Below are positions 16,477 to 24,221 of a stretch of DNA of 42,983 nucleotides, piece by piece. Made by a program: the position numbers and the translations under genes. The notes beneath the pieces were generated by a model that searched no databases, was not told the origin of the DNA, and saw nothing but the letters and a program-made list of their open reading frames with translations. Each line of letters starts with the position of its first letter. Position 1 is the stretch's first letter. This DNA comes from Aquimarina algiphila (GTDB lineage: Bacteria; Bacteroidota; Bacteroidia; Flavobacteriales; Flavobacteriaceae), in the NCBI RefSeq assembly GCF_007489275.1, contig NZ_VLNR01000058.1:1-42983 (forward strand), read 5' to 3'.

Positions 16477-16632
16477 GTTCCTGAGTTTGCTTCGTCATTC
16501 TTCCTCGCAAAAGCGTTTGTTTCTATTTGGCATTACAAGTTCATCAGGCATTACGGGGTCACTAGGCATTGCAAGGAGGTACAACGAAGCAATCCCAGCT
16601 TTCTTAGTGGGATTACTTCGTTATTCTTCCTT
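16477..16632 (+). repeat. Hairpin repeat copy c (16477-16595) plus partial right-hand arm
   Basis: This copy has near-identical sequence and orientation to copy b at 16006-16124, with a few base changes (CATTGCAAGGAGGTACAACG in the right arm). At 16602-16632 there is a further arm-like fragment, TGGGATTACTTCGTTATTC, in inverse relation. Copies b and c flank the GIY-YIG gene directly. Confidence 0.8.
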
Positions 16633-16671
16633 ATTATCATACGGTATTTGTCAATCTTACTGATATTATGC

Positions 16672-18375
16672 TTACGGTGCAGGATTTAGCGTATATGTAT
16701 CTGTTGTTGCATCATATACATATATCTGATAAATATCACCGGTTCTATAACTATTAATATGTTTTGACGAATCAGATAGATTAATATAGGCTTTATAAAT
16801 ACTAGAATAACCATTGCCATTAAAAAATGTGAATACTGCAGCATTACTAAAAGAGCCATTGATCTGAAAATCCATTATAGAATTTTTGGCAGCATTTATG
16901 ATCCCGTACTCATATTTTCCATTAATGGTTCCTGAAAAATTACTATCCATCCCAGAAATAGCATTATAAATTGCCGTATAGTCCAGAGTACTGGTACTAG
17001 ATGAGATATTGATGTCTTTATAAACAGAATTTTTGGCATTATTATCTATCCCATACATGAAATTTCCGCTAATTGATAATCGGTTAAACCTTGTGTTTTT
17101 TATGAAATTCCAAATTGCACGTTTAAAAGTACCATTAACTTTAATATTGCTAAAGTTTAATTCATTACTAAGAGAAGCAGATGGACCAACACCAACGATA
17201 GCATCTGTTTGATTTGAAACACCAGTTATCTCTATATCATTTAAATTAATAACATCTGGAAACTGAATATTTATTCCTCTATGTTCAACATTCTGAATTT
17301 GAACGTTTGAAATATTGGCTTTAACTCCTTTTAATTCAAAACCTTGATAGATATCATCTAACACTACATTAGAGATCGTTAAATTTTTTATTCTTAAATG
17401 ATCTCCATTAGAACTAATTCTAAAAGAAGCTTCTTTATCCAGGATATGAGCTTGAGGGTTGATCTCATTAATGCTCGAAGCAATGATGTTATCGACTACA
17501 ATATTTTTTGCTATTCCGTTATTGATATCGATATTAATAGCATTTACTCCTCCTGTCTGAATCACATTTTCTATAATTACATTTTCTATAGCAGGATTAC
17601 TAGAAATTGTAGAATTTGGGTTTTGCATTGCTATTCCTCTTAGGCTATTCTCTCCCTTAATGGTTACATTAGAAATCTTAATGTTTTTGGCATGTAGAAT
17701 ACCCAAAGAATTATCATGATTAAATTTTGGAATATATGTTCCTCCGGTAAGAGTAACATCTTCTACAGAGTGTTTGTCATTTATGCTAAAATCACGACCA
17801 CCAATAGTGATTAAACCTCCATTATCTGTTCCTGTGGTTACTCCAATAAAAGTACTACCATTAAAATCATAGTGTCTACCATTAACGCTTAAAAGAATCT
17901 CTTTATTGACAAGAAAACTTCCTGATGCCACAAATTTCTTTATACAAGGAAATGATTCTATCGAGGTTTGAAATATATCTGATATCGGATTTGTTCCTGT
18001 ATCGTCTACGCCCCACCAATGAGGAGTAACATATTCTATTTGCGGACAACCATTTACTTTTCCTCCCGCTGCGATTTCAAATATTTGAAATTTCCCAGCC
18101 GAAATAATTCCGTTTATGGTTACGGTTACTCCAGCATTAATGATCATCCTGTCCCGTACATTAAAGTTAAGAATTACATTTTCTGGTATCGTGAGGTGTT
18201 CAGTAAAAGTAACCGTGTTTTCTGCAATGATTACCCCAGTTTTATCTTCCAGATTAGCAATAGCCTCTGTAAATGATATTGAATTAGGGTTGATAGATTC
18301 GTCTAAGTCATTTTCTTCTGTAGTACAGCTATAGAAAATAACCAATAATAAAAGTGACCAAATTTTTAGTTTCAT
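16672..18375 (-). CDS. Right-handed beta-helix (pectate-lyase-fold) lipoprotein
   Basis: I chose the ATG at 18375 (567 residues). It opens a lipoprotein signal peptide, MKLKIWSLLLLVIFYSC, while the frame's first ATG is eight codons upstream. After the lipidated Cys the protein consists of many short parallel-beta coils with Asn/Ile-rich turns (patterns such as NIKISNVTIKGEN and IENVIIENV), the mark of a pectin-lyase-like beta-helix. A TPHWWGVDDTG segment at about 125-135 matches the N-terminal region seen in phage-tailspike-like and glycan-active beta-helix proteins. It may bind or cleave a polysaccharide at the cell surface; no lyase or hydrolase catalytic triad is obvious. It lies between two hairpin-repeat clusters. 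Confidence 0.8.
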   Translation of the reverse strand: MKLKIWSLLLLVIFYSCTTEENDLDESINPNSISFTEAIANLEDKTGVIIAENTVTFTEHLTIPENVILNFNVRDRMIINAGVTVTINGIISAGKFQIFEIAAGGKVNGCPQIEYVTPHWWGVDDTGTNPISDIFQTSIESFPCIKKFVASGSFLVNKEILLSVNGRHYDFNGSTFIGVTTGTDNGGLITIGGRDFSINDKHSVEDVTLTGGTYIPKFNHDNSLGILHAKNIKISNVTIKGENSLRGIAMQNPNSTISSNPAIENVIIENVIQTGGVNAINIDINNGIAKNIVVDNIIASSINEINPQAHILDKEASFRISSNGDHLRIKNLTISNVVLDDIYQGFELKGVKANISNVQIQNVEHRGINIQFPDVINLNDIEITGVSNQTDAIVGVGPSASLSNELNFSNIKVNGTFKRAIWNFIKNTRFNRLSISGNFMYGIDNNAKNSVYKDINISSSTSTLDYTAIYNAISGMDSNFSGTINGKYEYGIINAAKNSIMDFQINGSFSNAAVFTFFNGNGYSSIYKAYINLSDSSKHINSYRTGDIYQIYVYDATTDTYTLNPAP

Positions 18376-18429
18376 GTTGTTTGTTTTAATGTGATTCAAT
18401 ATTTATAGTTAGTATTTAAAAACTTATTT

Positions 18430-18532
18430 CTTCGTACCTGAGTTTGCTTCGTCGTACCTCCTCGTAAAGGCGTTCGTTCTTACTCGGCATTGCGAGATCA
18501 CTAGGCATTGCGAGGAGGAACGACGAAGCTCC
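18430..18532 (+). repeat. Hairpin repeat copy d
   Basis: This is the shorter member of the family. GCTTCGTCGTACCTCCTCG on the left pairs with CGAGGAGGAACGACGAAGC on the right, with one mismatch. It lies between the beta-helix gene promoter and the end of the gene at 18540. Confidence 0.8.
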
Positions 18533-18539
18533 CAGAGAA

Positions 18540-19223
18540 CTATTCTTCCTCATCTATGATCACAGGAGTACCATTACGGCCAGGGGAGCGGTACAACTCT
18601 CGTTTGGTAGGTTGCTCTTCGAATACATTATCGGCAGCAGAATTAACCTTTTGTAGTATAGCATATAACTCATTAAGTTGCTCTACCCGTGCAGCAGTAT
18701 CTACAGTACGGGTTCCTTTTTTCTGTTCTTGCTCTTTATTTGCTATTCGTAATGCTTGCGAGAGGGTAGAGGGTTGAGTTAATAAATCTACAGAAGCCCC
18801 AGCAGTTTCTAAAGCAATACTATGTTGACTGATGGTCTCTTCTAACCCTTCTATAAACTGGATCATCTTTACCTGATTTCTCGATACTTCTCTAAACCTG
18901 CCAATACCAAACTGGCGTTGTATAGCTTTCTGATTAGGAAATGCATCGAGTACCCAATATTTTAATCGTTTAAAGTAGGTACGGCAATCTTGCATTGCCT
19001 TTTCTACCACTTCGGTCTTTTCTTGTAACTGGGCGATATTCACTACATCACCACCATCTTTGTAGCCTTGTGCTACTTTTTGCTCCAGGTCGGTGATAAA
19101 GTCCCTGTTAAGCTTTGCATCAAAGGTGATAAACTCTTCGATGTCGGTTTTTAAGTGTTCTACAATAATGTCTCCCCATTCTAACAGTACGGTATCTTTG
19201 ATACCATAATTACGTTCTGCCAT
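18540..19223 (-). CDS. Conserved-looking helical protein of unknown function
   Basis: This 227-residue protein is predicted to be almost all alpha-helical, with heptad-like segments (for example QLQEKTEVVEKAMQDC and VEQLNELYAILQKVN). It has no signal peptide or membrane segment and ends in an acidic tail (VIIDEEE). FKRLKYWVLDAFPNQKAI is its most distinctive part. I recognise no family. Its base composition is richer in GC than its neighbours. The 21-bp minisatellite begins about 80 bp upstream of its start and reads away from it. Confidence 0.65.
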   Translation of the reverse strand: MAERNYGIKDTVLLEWGDIIVEHLKTDIEEFITFDAKLNRDFITDLEQKVAQGYKDGGDVVNIAQLQEKTEVVEKAMQDCRTYFKRLKYWVLDAFPNQKAIQRQFGIGRFREVSRNQVKMIQFIEGLEETISQHSIALETAGASVDLLTQPSTLSQALRIANKEQEQKKGTRTVDTAARVEQLNELYAILQKVNSAADNVFEEQPTKRELYRSPGRNGTPVIIDEEE

Positions 19224-19303
19224 CTTTTTAATTTTTAAATTAATGATTCATAAAAAAATATGTGTTTTACATATACAGTGTAGCTGATCGTATCGTTTAC
19301 ATC

Positions 19304-19534
19304 GTTAACGCTTTCGCCGGTGTAGTTGACCCTTGTACCAACATAGTTAAGGATTGTACTGTTGTAGTTGACCCTTGTGCCAACACAGTCAACGCTTGTG
19401 CCTTTGTAGCTAACGATTGTACTGACTTAGTTGATAATTGTACCTATGTAGCTAACGATTGTAACAACATAGCTAACGATTGTACCGATGTTGCTAACAA
19501 TGGTAACAACATAGTTAACACTTGTGCCAAAACT
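19304..19534 (+). repeat. Tandem 21-bp minisatellite, open in frame as Cys-bearing heptapeptides
   Basis: There are eleven units of exactly 21 bp (consensus GCTAACGATTGTACCAACATA), with no indel, and a diverged twelfth unit just before. On the plus strand they are open as heptapeptides of the form V/A-N/D-x-C-x-x-V/I, for example ANDCTDV and VNACAFV, ended by TAA at 19535. Nine units have Cys at the fourth position, always TGT. No ATG starts the frame; GTG at 19262 is the only plausible start. Alternatively it is a non-coding phased array, since 21 bp is two helical turns, in front of the minus-strand gene starting at 19223. Confidence 0.85.
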
Positions 19535-19696
19535 TAATCATGTACTATACTATATATGTAATCTGCAATCGTAAAGATTGCTTTGGGTAGGACATACCAT
19601 TGGTATATAACGAAGATAGAAAATCTTTTTATGCTATGATGGGTTTTATGTTTTTCTTAAGATATGGTTGCCAGTAGTACAGTAAATCAAGTATCG

Positions 19697-19912
19697 TCAC
19701 ACTTCGACTACGCTCAGTGTGCAACTATTCGACAGGCTCAGGACAGGCACTGTCGAAGTATTCTCGAACCCTGAGGTTACTCGAAGGGAGAGATGTATCG
19801 AGTTTGAAAACGGGCTTCGAGAGCCTCAGCCCTCGGGTAGAGCACTTCGGCAAGCTTAGCGTGGCACACTTCGACTACGCTCAGTGTGCAACTATTCGAC
19901 AAGCTTAGTGTG
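19697..19912. repeat. Dispersed repeat cluster with paired copies of a stem-loop
   Basis: The sequence ACACTTCGACTACGCTCAGT and the following GTGCAACTATTCGACA occur twice, starting at about 19699 and 19866, with related fragments in between (GACAGGCTCAGGACAGGCAC). Both copies contain a CACTTCGACTACGCTCAGTG stem. This matches the intergenic 'TTCGACTnCGCTCAGTGTG' type known from many Flavobacteriia. No gene is present in 19538-19935. Confidence 0.75.
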
Positions 19913-19935
19913 ACGACTATATATACTATTCATTC

Positions 19936-20238
19936 CTACAACTCTACCAAATACTTTAACCGATGGTAGCAATCCTTTGCCAGGGGACGTAGAGACTCCC
20001 CCAAGGGAGTGACCTCATACTCGGTGGCCATACTCATAAACGCTGCATAGGTCTCTGCCAGGTAGTCGTTTTTTTTCTCGCGGGGGATTTGCATCAACTG
20101 ATATATGATCTCTAGGATATCAAGATGATGTATACTCGATCCATGCAACCCCAATTGTTCTAACCCATAGACCAATTGGCAATGCTTAAGATCTTGCTGT
20201 ATCAAATCAATGATTAACTGCTCGTTTTTGGAATGCAT
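19936..20238 (-). CDS. Small helical protein of unknown function
   Basis: This 100-residue soluble protein is all-helical by composition, with LIIDLIQQDLKHCQLVYGLE at the start and GESLRPLAKDCYHRLKYL at the end. No signal peptide. I recognise no family. Its composition is like that of the gene at 18540, and both sit among repeats, so they may belong to the same accessory insertion. Confidence 0.6.
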   Translation of the reverse strand: MHSKNEQLIIDLIQQDLKHCQLVYGLEQLGLHGSSIHHLDILEIIYQLMQIPREKKNDYLAETYAAFMSMATEYEVTPLGESLRPLAKDCYHRLKYLVEL

Positions 20239-20544
20239 GATATTTGTTTTTTATCACTAAACAAATATCAATGAATCTTATGAGATTGTTGTCATACAGA
20301 AGGTTGACAGTGGATGATTTATGGGCACGGATTGCAAATGTGTGTTATCAGGTTTAAGGCTAAGACTAACAGTAGCGGGGAAATATATACAGTTAAGATA
20401 TAGGGGTTTTTAAATCTACTGAAATCACCCTAAAGTTGATTTTGAAAGCTTAACTATAGGTTCGGAATACTAAACTTTAATAAAAAAATCTATGTCTTTG
20501 AAAGAAGATGTATTTATTTAAGTTTAAAATAAGGTAATAAAATC
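20239..20544. other. Gene-free stretch
   Basis: No convincing ORF. It contains half of a CACGGATTGCAAAT palindrome (near 20325), of which a full version lies at 21269-21291. Otherwise it is AT-rich. Confidence 0.45.
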
Positions 20545-20584
20545 AAAAATACATATAGATAGTTAACTATCTATATGTATTTTT
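20545..20584 (-). terminator. Perfect 40-bp palindrome, terminator of the lanthipeptide-like gene
   Basis: AAAAATACATATAGATAGTT is followed directly by its exact reverse complement, ending in TTTTT. It lies 35 bp downstream of the stop of the small precursor gene on the minus strand. The symmetry makes it usable in both directions. Confidence 0.75.
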
Positions 20585-20618
20585 ATAATTCAAATAATTA
20601 TTATTAATTATTTAATTT

Positions 20619-20765
20619 CTAGCATAGAACTCTAGATCTTGCTCCACACATTGCTCGTCTACTTGCTAGAGATATGCTTCCGCCTTTAATGCTAGAGGCT
20701 TTGTTTTCTAGAATTGCTATAGTATTCTTTTCAAGTTTTAATGTTTTGATACTCTTTTTTTTCAT
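20619..20765 (-). CDS. Orphan class I lanthipeptide-like / RiPP precursor
   Basis: This 48-residue ORF starts with ATG at 20765. The leader (1-29) reads MKKKSIKTLKLEKNTIAILE, then NKASSIKGG. It strongly resembles the Lys-rich leaders of Bacteroidota class I lanthipeptide-type precursors, which end in GG. The core of 19 residues, SISLASRRAMCGARSRVLC, has four serines and two cysteines that could form (methyl)lanthionine rings. No LanB/LanC, cyclase or transporter gene lies in the window, so maturation would depend on enzymes elsewhere. The palindromic terminator at 20545-20584 follows. It could also simply be a double-glycine peptide with a disulfide. Confidence 0.65.
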   Translation of the reverse strand: MKKKSIKTLKLEKNTIAILENKASSIKGGSISLASRRAMCGARSRVLC

Positions 20766-21095
20766 AATAATAAACGTTTATAAATTAAAAATATTCGTGA
20801 TTATTTTACCTTTTGGTTTCATTAAATGTATTGAGAGGGAGAATAAATAACAAGAGAACATTCTTGATATTTATAAATTTCAACTTAAATAACGTTATGT
20901 GCGTATGGGGTTAATTATTTGTTATTTAGTTTTTTACAACTTTAGTCAAGCGTTATTGTTTACGATTTTCTATCAATCTGTAAAGAAATTTTTCTGACAT
21001 ATAAATCAGTTCTTCGTATATTCCATAATTCCTTGCTGCCGCAAGTCTGTGACTTGTGCGTCACGTTCTATTGATTACATCATTCTTTCTTACTC
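20766..21095. other. Gene-free stretch with a palindrome at 21041-21059
   Basis: Upstream of the precursor gene this region is AT-rich. GCAAGTCTGTGACTTGTGC (21041-21059) is a compact hairpin in more GC-rich sequence, probably a dispersed repeat. No ORF is supported. Confidence 0.45.
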
Positions 21096-21257
21096 ATAAT
21101 TGCTACTAGTCTAAGACTAGCGGGAGCTAGAGCATGCAATAAAGATAGACAAGCACTAGAAAAATTAGAAAATGGCAAAGTGAATCCTACAATTTATTCT
21201 TTATATGAAATCTCCAAAGCTCTAGAAGTATCGTTGCAACAGCTGGTTAAGTTTTGA
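21096..21257 (+). pseudogene. Remnant of an XRE-family HTH regulator
   Basis: The plus-strand frame is open to TGA at 21255 and reads SLRLAGARACNKDRQALEKL, then ENGKVNPTIYSL and EISKALEVSLQQLVKF. The latter part is the C-terminal half of an XRE/Cro-type HTH domain (ENGKVNPT..L..I..AL.V...L). The middle of the domain, including the recognition helix region, is missing or scrambled, and no start codon is present. It is probably a deleted gene. Confidence 0.55.
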
Positions 21258-21268
21258 GGTTTTTTATA

Positions 21269-21291
21269 GACACGGATTGCAAATCCGCGTC
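21269..21291. repeat. Small palindrome
   Basis: GACACGGATT pairs with AATCCGCGTC around a 3-nt loop, with one mismatch. Related CGCGGA/TCCGCG hairpins lie at 39236-39267, and one half-copy lies near 20325. It lies just beyond the stop of the acetyltransferase gene and may end its transcript. Confidence 0.5.
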
Positions 21292-21300
21292 ATCGGGGTT

Positions 21301-21756
21301 TTATTCAAATCCATATGTTGTTAGAATATTGTCAACTCCTTCTGATGTAATATCCCAAGCTTTAATTATACTCTTATTATTTTTCTCGAATATTGTTTTC
21401 AATAAATTTAGCAAGACACCTTTTCCTATTTGTTGTCTTCTGAATCTATTATTTGTATGCCACAGGTTTAAATTCCTTTCTCCATAAACATTTCCGCTAT
21501 AAATCGAAGAGACTATTTTATTTTCAAATATGGCAACTGAATAAATTGGTTCAGGTCTACTGGTTATATTTTCAGACCATTCTTCAAATTCAAGTTTGTT
21601 AGGCTCTATTTTCTTTTCATTTTCGTAATATGAATTTAAGTACTCATTTGGTAATTCTGTCCAAATTTCAAACTGTAATTTTTCTATTTCTATGGATTCG
21701 AAATCTTCTTTTATTTTATTAAATATTGTATCAGAATAGATTAGTTTTTTATCCAT
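21301..21756 (-). CDS. GNAT-family acetyltransferase
   Basis: This 151-residue protein has an acetyl-CoA-binding segment NNRFRRQQIGKGVLLNLLK (R-x-x-x-G-x-G), followed by SIIKAWDITSEGVDNILTTY and a C-terminal GFE, the usual GNAT ending. The N-terminal half is acidic and family-specific. The substrate is unknown. It is a single-gene unit bordered by the palindrome at 21269-21291 and the large inverted repeat at 21790-21921. Confidence 0.75.
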   Translation of the reverse strand: MDKKLIYSDTIFNKIKEDFESIEIEKLQFEIWTELPNEYLNSYYENEKKIEPNKLEFEEWSENITSRPEPIYSVAIFENKIVSSIYSGNVYGERNLNLWHTNNRFRRQQIGKGVLLNLLKTIFEKNNKSIIKAWDITSEGVDNILTTYGFE

Positions 21757-21789
21757 TAATTATTTTTTCTATGATTTGGTCATATTACT

Positions 21790-21921
21790 GCCAACGGTAA
21801 CGTATAAGAATAGTAGCGGATTTTACGCACTTACTTTTCGGTTTGTTACTGTTGTTTGATTTATATTTTTCACTTTCGTTCCATCACTTAAACCGCTATT
21901 ACTTATACCCCTTGTTGTACA
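21790..21921. repeat. Imperfect intergenic palindrome, right half of a pair flanking the OLD-type gene
   Basis: CAACGGTAACGTATAAGAAT, then AGTAGCGG, is imperfectly complementary to CCGCTATTACTTATACCCCT, then TGTTGTAC, near the other end. The outer end, TTATACCCCTTGTTGTACAT, recurs in inverted form at 23806-23826, on the other side of the OLD-type gene. Such elements around single genes suggest cassette-like exchange. The integron attC consensus is not convincing. Confidence 0.6.
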
Positions 21922-21927
21922 TAGTTT

Positions 21928-23793
21928 TTAATCTTCATTAATAGGTTTTTGAACAGGGATTAAGGAATCTATTTCTTCAAGAATATGACGAAACTTCTCC
22001 CAACTCTCTTGACTAATTTCTATTTGGTGATTATAAATGGCTTGAGAAAACTCTTCTTTTGACAATGCTTGGTTTAGTTTGTCTTGATTGTAAACATCAT
22101 TATCGATTATAACTCTTTTTCCTGACTTTTTATAAGAACCAGCTCCTAGGTTTAAATTTTCCGAACTGTGTTGACATGTTCTTGTGTCAAACTCATCACC
22201 TATATAGAGTCTTTTTCCGGCCACCAGCGATTTTAGTTCATCATCATTAAAGAGAAATTCAGTTGAAATCCCATCAAGCTTAATCTTGAAGGAATGAACT
22301 CCATATTCTGGTTTATTCCTAATTTTAATGTTAGTATCAGAGTCAAAAATTCCGATCCAAACCATTTTTCTTCTTTCCGTATTTCCAGTTCTTGAAGAAA
22401 TTTCATTAGCTAAAAATCTATTTAATTGGTCCTCACCTAAATCAGCATTAATATTCGTTCCGCAAACTGAATTTTCCAAATCTTCTTGGGTGCCGAATTT
22501 ATAAAAATGTGTCTCATTAATATTTTCGAATTCATTTCGAGAATGGAAGTATTTTAATGCACCAATTATATATTTCCAATCAGTTTTACCTTCTGTTATA
22601 ATTAGTAGGTCTTCATTGGAATCAAGCGAAGCTTCCAGATCATTAATTCTTTGTGCTTGATCCTCAATTTTGTCATAAAATCTCTTGTTAACTTTTTGCA
22701 GTTCCTTGTACTCGTCTTTACTAACTTCAATTACCCGCTGATTAGAATAATTCTTCTTAAATACTTCATAGAAAGTGGTGTCTTCAGGTGCGAGTGAAAT
22801 AGTCGCAGGTGAGTGAGTTGTTATCACAACAATTATATCCTTGTCAAGATAGTATTTTTTCAAAACTGTGAATAAATTCTCGGTTAAAGAGGGATTGAGA
22901 ACGGCATCTAATTCATCGAGTAAAAGAAGTTTTTTATCTTCTCCTTCAATTTTTCGCAATGAGGTGAAACATAATGATATTATCGTTTTTTCACCATCTG
23001 ATAAATCTTTTAAATTTCTAGTTTCAGAATCAATTATATTACCTTCCTTATCAATAGAATAGAGTCTTGGAATCTCATCAAGTTCAGCATGAATGATCTT
23101 GTAATTATTTTTGAATCGATACTCTAAATTTAATTCCGAAAATAAATTATTTAATTCCGTCCAAGGCGGTGTTCCCAAAGAAGTCTTATCAAATGCAGGT
23201 CCATCAACTGCACCAGCATCTTGTCTACCCTGAGCAATAGCCATCGCATGGGAATAAAAAATAAAACCTATTGTATCGGTAAATTGATCTTCATTTCGCC
23301 ATGTAAAATCACTTTGTCGCAATGTGTTTTTAAAGTCCGATTCAGATATTGTATTACTAACTTCTCCGAATTTTTCTTTTAAAATATTAATTGCTTTGAT
23401 ACATGAACTAGCGTATTGAGGTAAACTAGCAGGATTCAATTTTCCTTGCTTAAATTGATTATGCGCCTGATCAATTGCATTGGTCAATTGGACAGATGTA
23501 GATTTTATGATTTCAGGCAAGTTAAAATTATCTTTAAAGCTTTTAATTTCAATTTGGTTTTGATCAACTTTTTCACCGTCTATTTCAATCGAACTACTGA
23601 TATTGATATGCTGAGTTGGATTTAGTGGATTATTAAGGTCACCTTGTTCACGACCTCTAATAATATTCATCAGTTGTGATTTCCCCGAACCATTAATTCC
23701 AGAAAGAACAATAATATTTCCTTGTAGCGAAGTAGCGAAGCCTTGATCAAAGGATTTATATTTTTGGTTAAGTTTTATTGTAATTTCACTCAT
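21928..23793 (-). CDS. OLD-family ATPase with TOPRIM nuclease domain
   Basis: The ATG at 23793 gives 621 residues. The N-terminal ABC-like ATPase has Walker A GINGSGKS (near residue 35), signature LSDGEK (about 265), Walker B KLLLLDELD (about 290-297) and switch His in VVITTHSP. The C-terminal part (about 390-600) is a TOPRIM domain with IITEGKTDW and IGIFDSDTN supplying the acidic residues. OLD-family proteins are ATP-regulated nucleases, many of which defend against phages. It has no UvrD-type helicase (GajB) or reverse transcriptase beside it, so a class 1, stand-alone OLD is the best fit. Flanking inverted repeats (21904-21921, 23806-23826) point to acquisition as a unit. A frame extension to TTG at 23802 is unlikely. 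Confidence 0.85.
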   Translation of the reverse strand: MSEITIKLNQKYKSFDQGFATSLQGNIIVLSGINGSGKSQLMNIIRGREQGDLNNPLNPTQHINISSSIEIDGEKVDQNQIEIKSFKDNFNLPEIIKSTSVQLTNAIDQAHNQFKQGKLNPASLPQYASSCIKAINILKEKFGEVSNTISESDFKNTLRQSDFTWRNEDQFTDTIGFIFYSHAMAIAQGRQDAGAVDGPAFDKTSLGTPPWTELNNLFSELNLEYRFKNNYKIIHAELDEIPRLYSIDKEGNIIDSETRNLKDLSDGEKTIISLCFTSLRKIEGEDKKLLLLDELDAVLNPSLTENLFTVLKKYYLDKDIIVVITTHSPATISLAPEDTTFYEVFKKNYSNQRVIEVSKDEYKELQKVNKRFYDKIEDQAQRINDLEASLDSNEDLLIITEGKTDWKYIIGALKYFHSRNEFENINETHFYKFGTQEDLENSVCGTNINADLGEDQLNRFLANEISSRTGNTERRKMVWIGIFDSDTNIKIRNKPEYGVHSFKIKLDGISTEFLFNDDELKSLVAGKRLYIGDEFDTRTCQHSSENLNLGAGSYKKSGKRVIIDNDVYNQDKLNQALSKEEFSQAIYNHQIEISQESWEKFRHILEEIDSLIPVQKPINED

Positions 23794-23805
23794 GTTTTCC
23801 AATTA

Positions 23806-23826
23806 TGTACAACAATGGTATATAAT
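23806..23826. repeat. Inverted copy of the OLD-flanking end sequence
   Basis: TTATGTACAACAATGGTATA is the near reverse complement of TTATACCCCTTGTTGTACAT at 21901-21920. A related CAACAATTATATAATAACC is upstream of the acetyltransferase gene at 14518. The OLD-type gene is thus bracketed by inverted ends about 1.9 kb apart. Confidence 0.55.
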
Positions 23827-24221
23827 TACCTTGATAACTAAATACATCCATTTATCATCATTCATAAACGTATACTAGTCGAGTAATATTCATTTATTAT
23901 CCTCTAAAATAAAGCAGTACATTTTACAAATTTTACGGTTATCCACAATGTGATGTAAAAAGTTTGTTAAAGTAAAAAAGAAGGGCTAGAAAAAATATTT
24001 CATTGTATTTCATTAAGGGAGTGAAAAGTTTAAAGTGAAAAACTAAAAGTGAAAAACTAAAAGTGAAAAGTTTAAAGTGAAAAGTGGAAAGTTTGGAGTC
24101 AGAGGTCGGGTGTCGGGAGTTGGATGTTAGAGGTCAGAAATCAGATGTGAGGAGATTACAAAATAATCCGGCACCATGCTTTATGCTTTAGACACCGGAC
24201 TTCATACTTGACTACTTTCTA
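23827..24221. other. Gene-free stretch with low-complexity tandem sequence
   Basis: From about 24018 to 24090 the sequence AAAGTGAAAAACTA repeats with variation. It is followed to about 24215 by purine-rich text of the GTCAGAGGTCGGGTGTCGGG type that recurs at 25633-26010 and 28480-28650. No gene is supported. Confidence 0.6.

Noticed and set aside
16436..16510. Longer N-terminus of the GIY-YIG protein
   Set aside because: It translates the adjacent hairpin repeat; the family starts at the MIKKPCVYLI position.
19304..19534. CRISPR array
   Set aside because: Units are contiguous 21-mers with no spacers, and no cas genes are near.
21790..21921. Integron attC site
   Set aside because: The palindrome lacks convincing GTTRRRY/RYYYAAC cores and no integrase is in the window; kept only as an inverted repeat.
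21928..23793. Gabija system
   Set aside because: The OLD-type gene resembles GajA, but no UvrD-like GajB gene is adjacent on either side.
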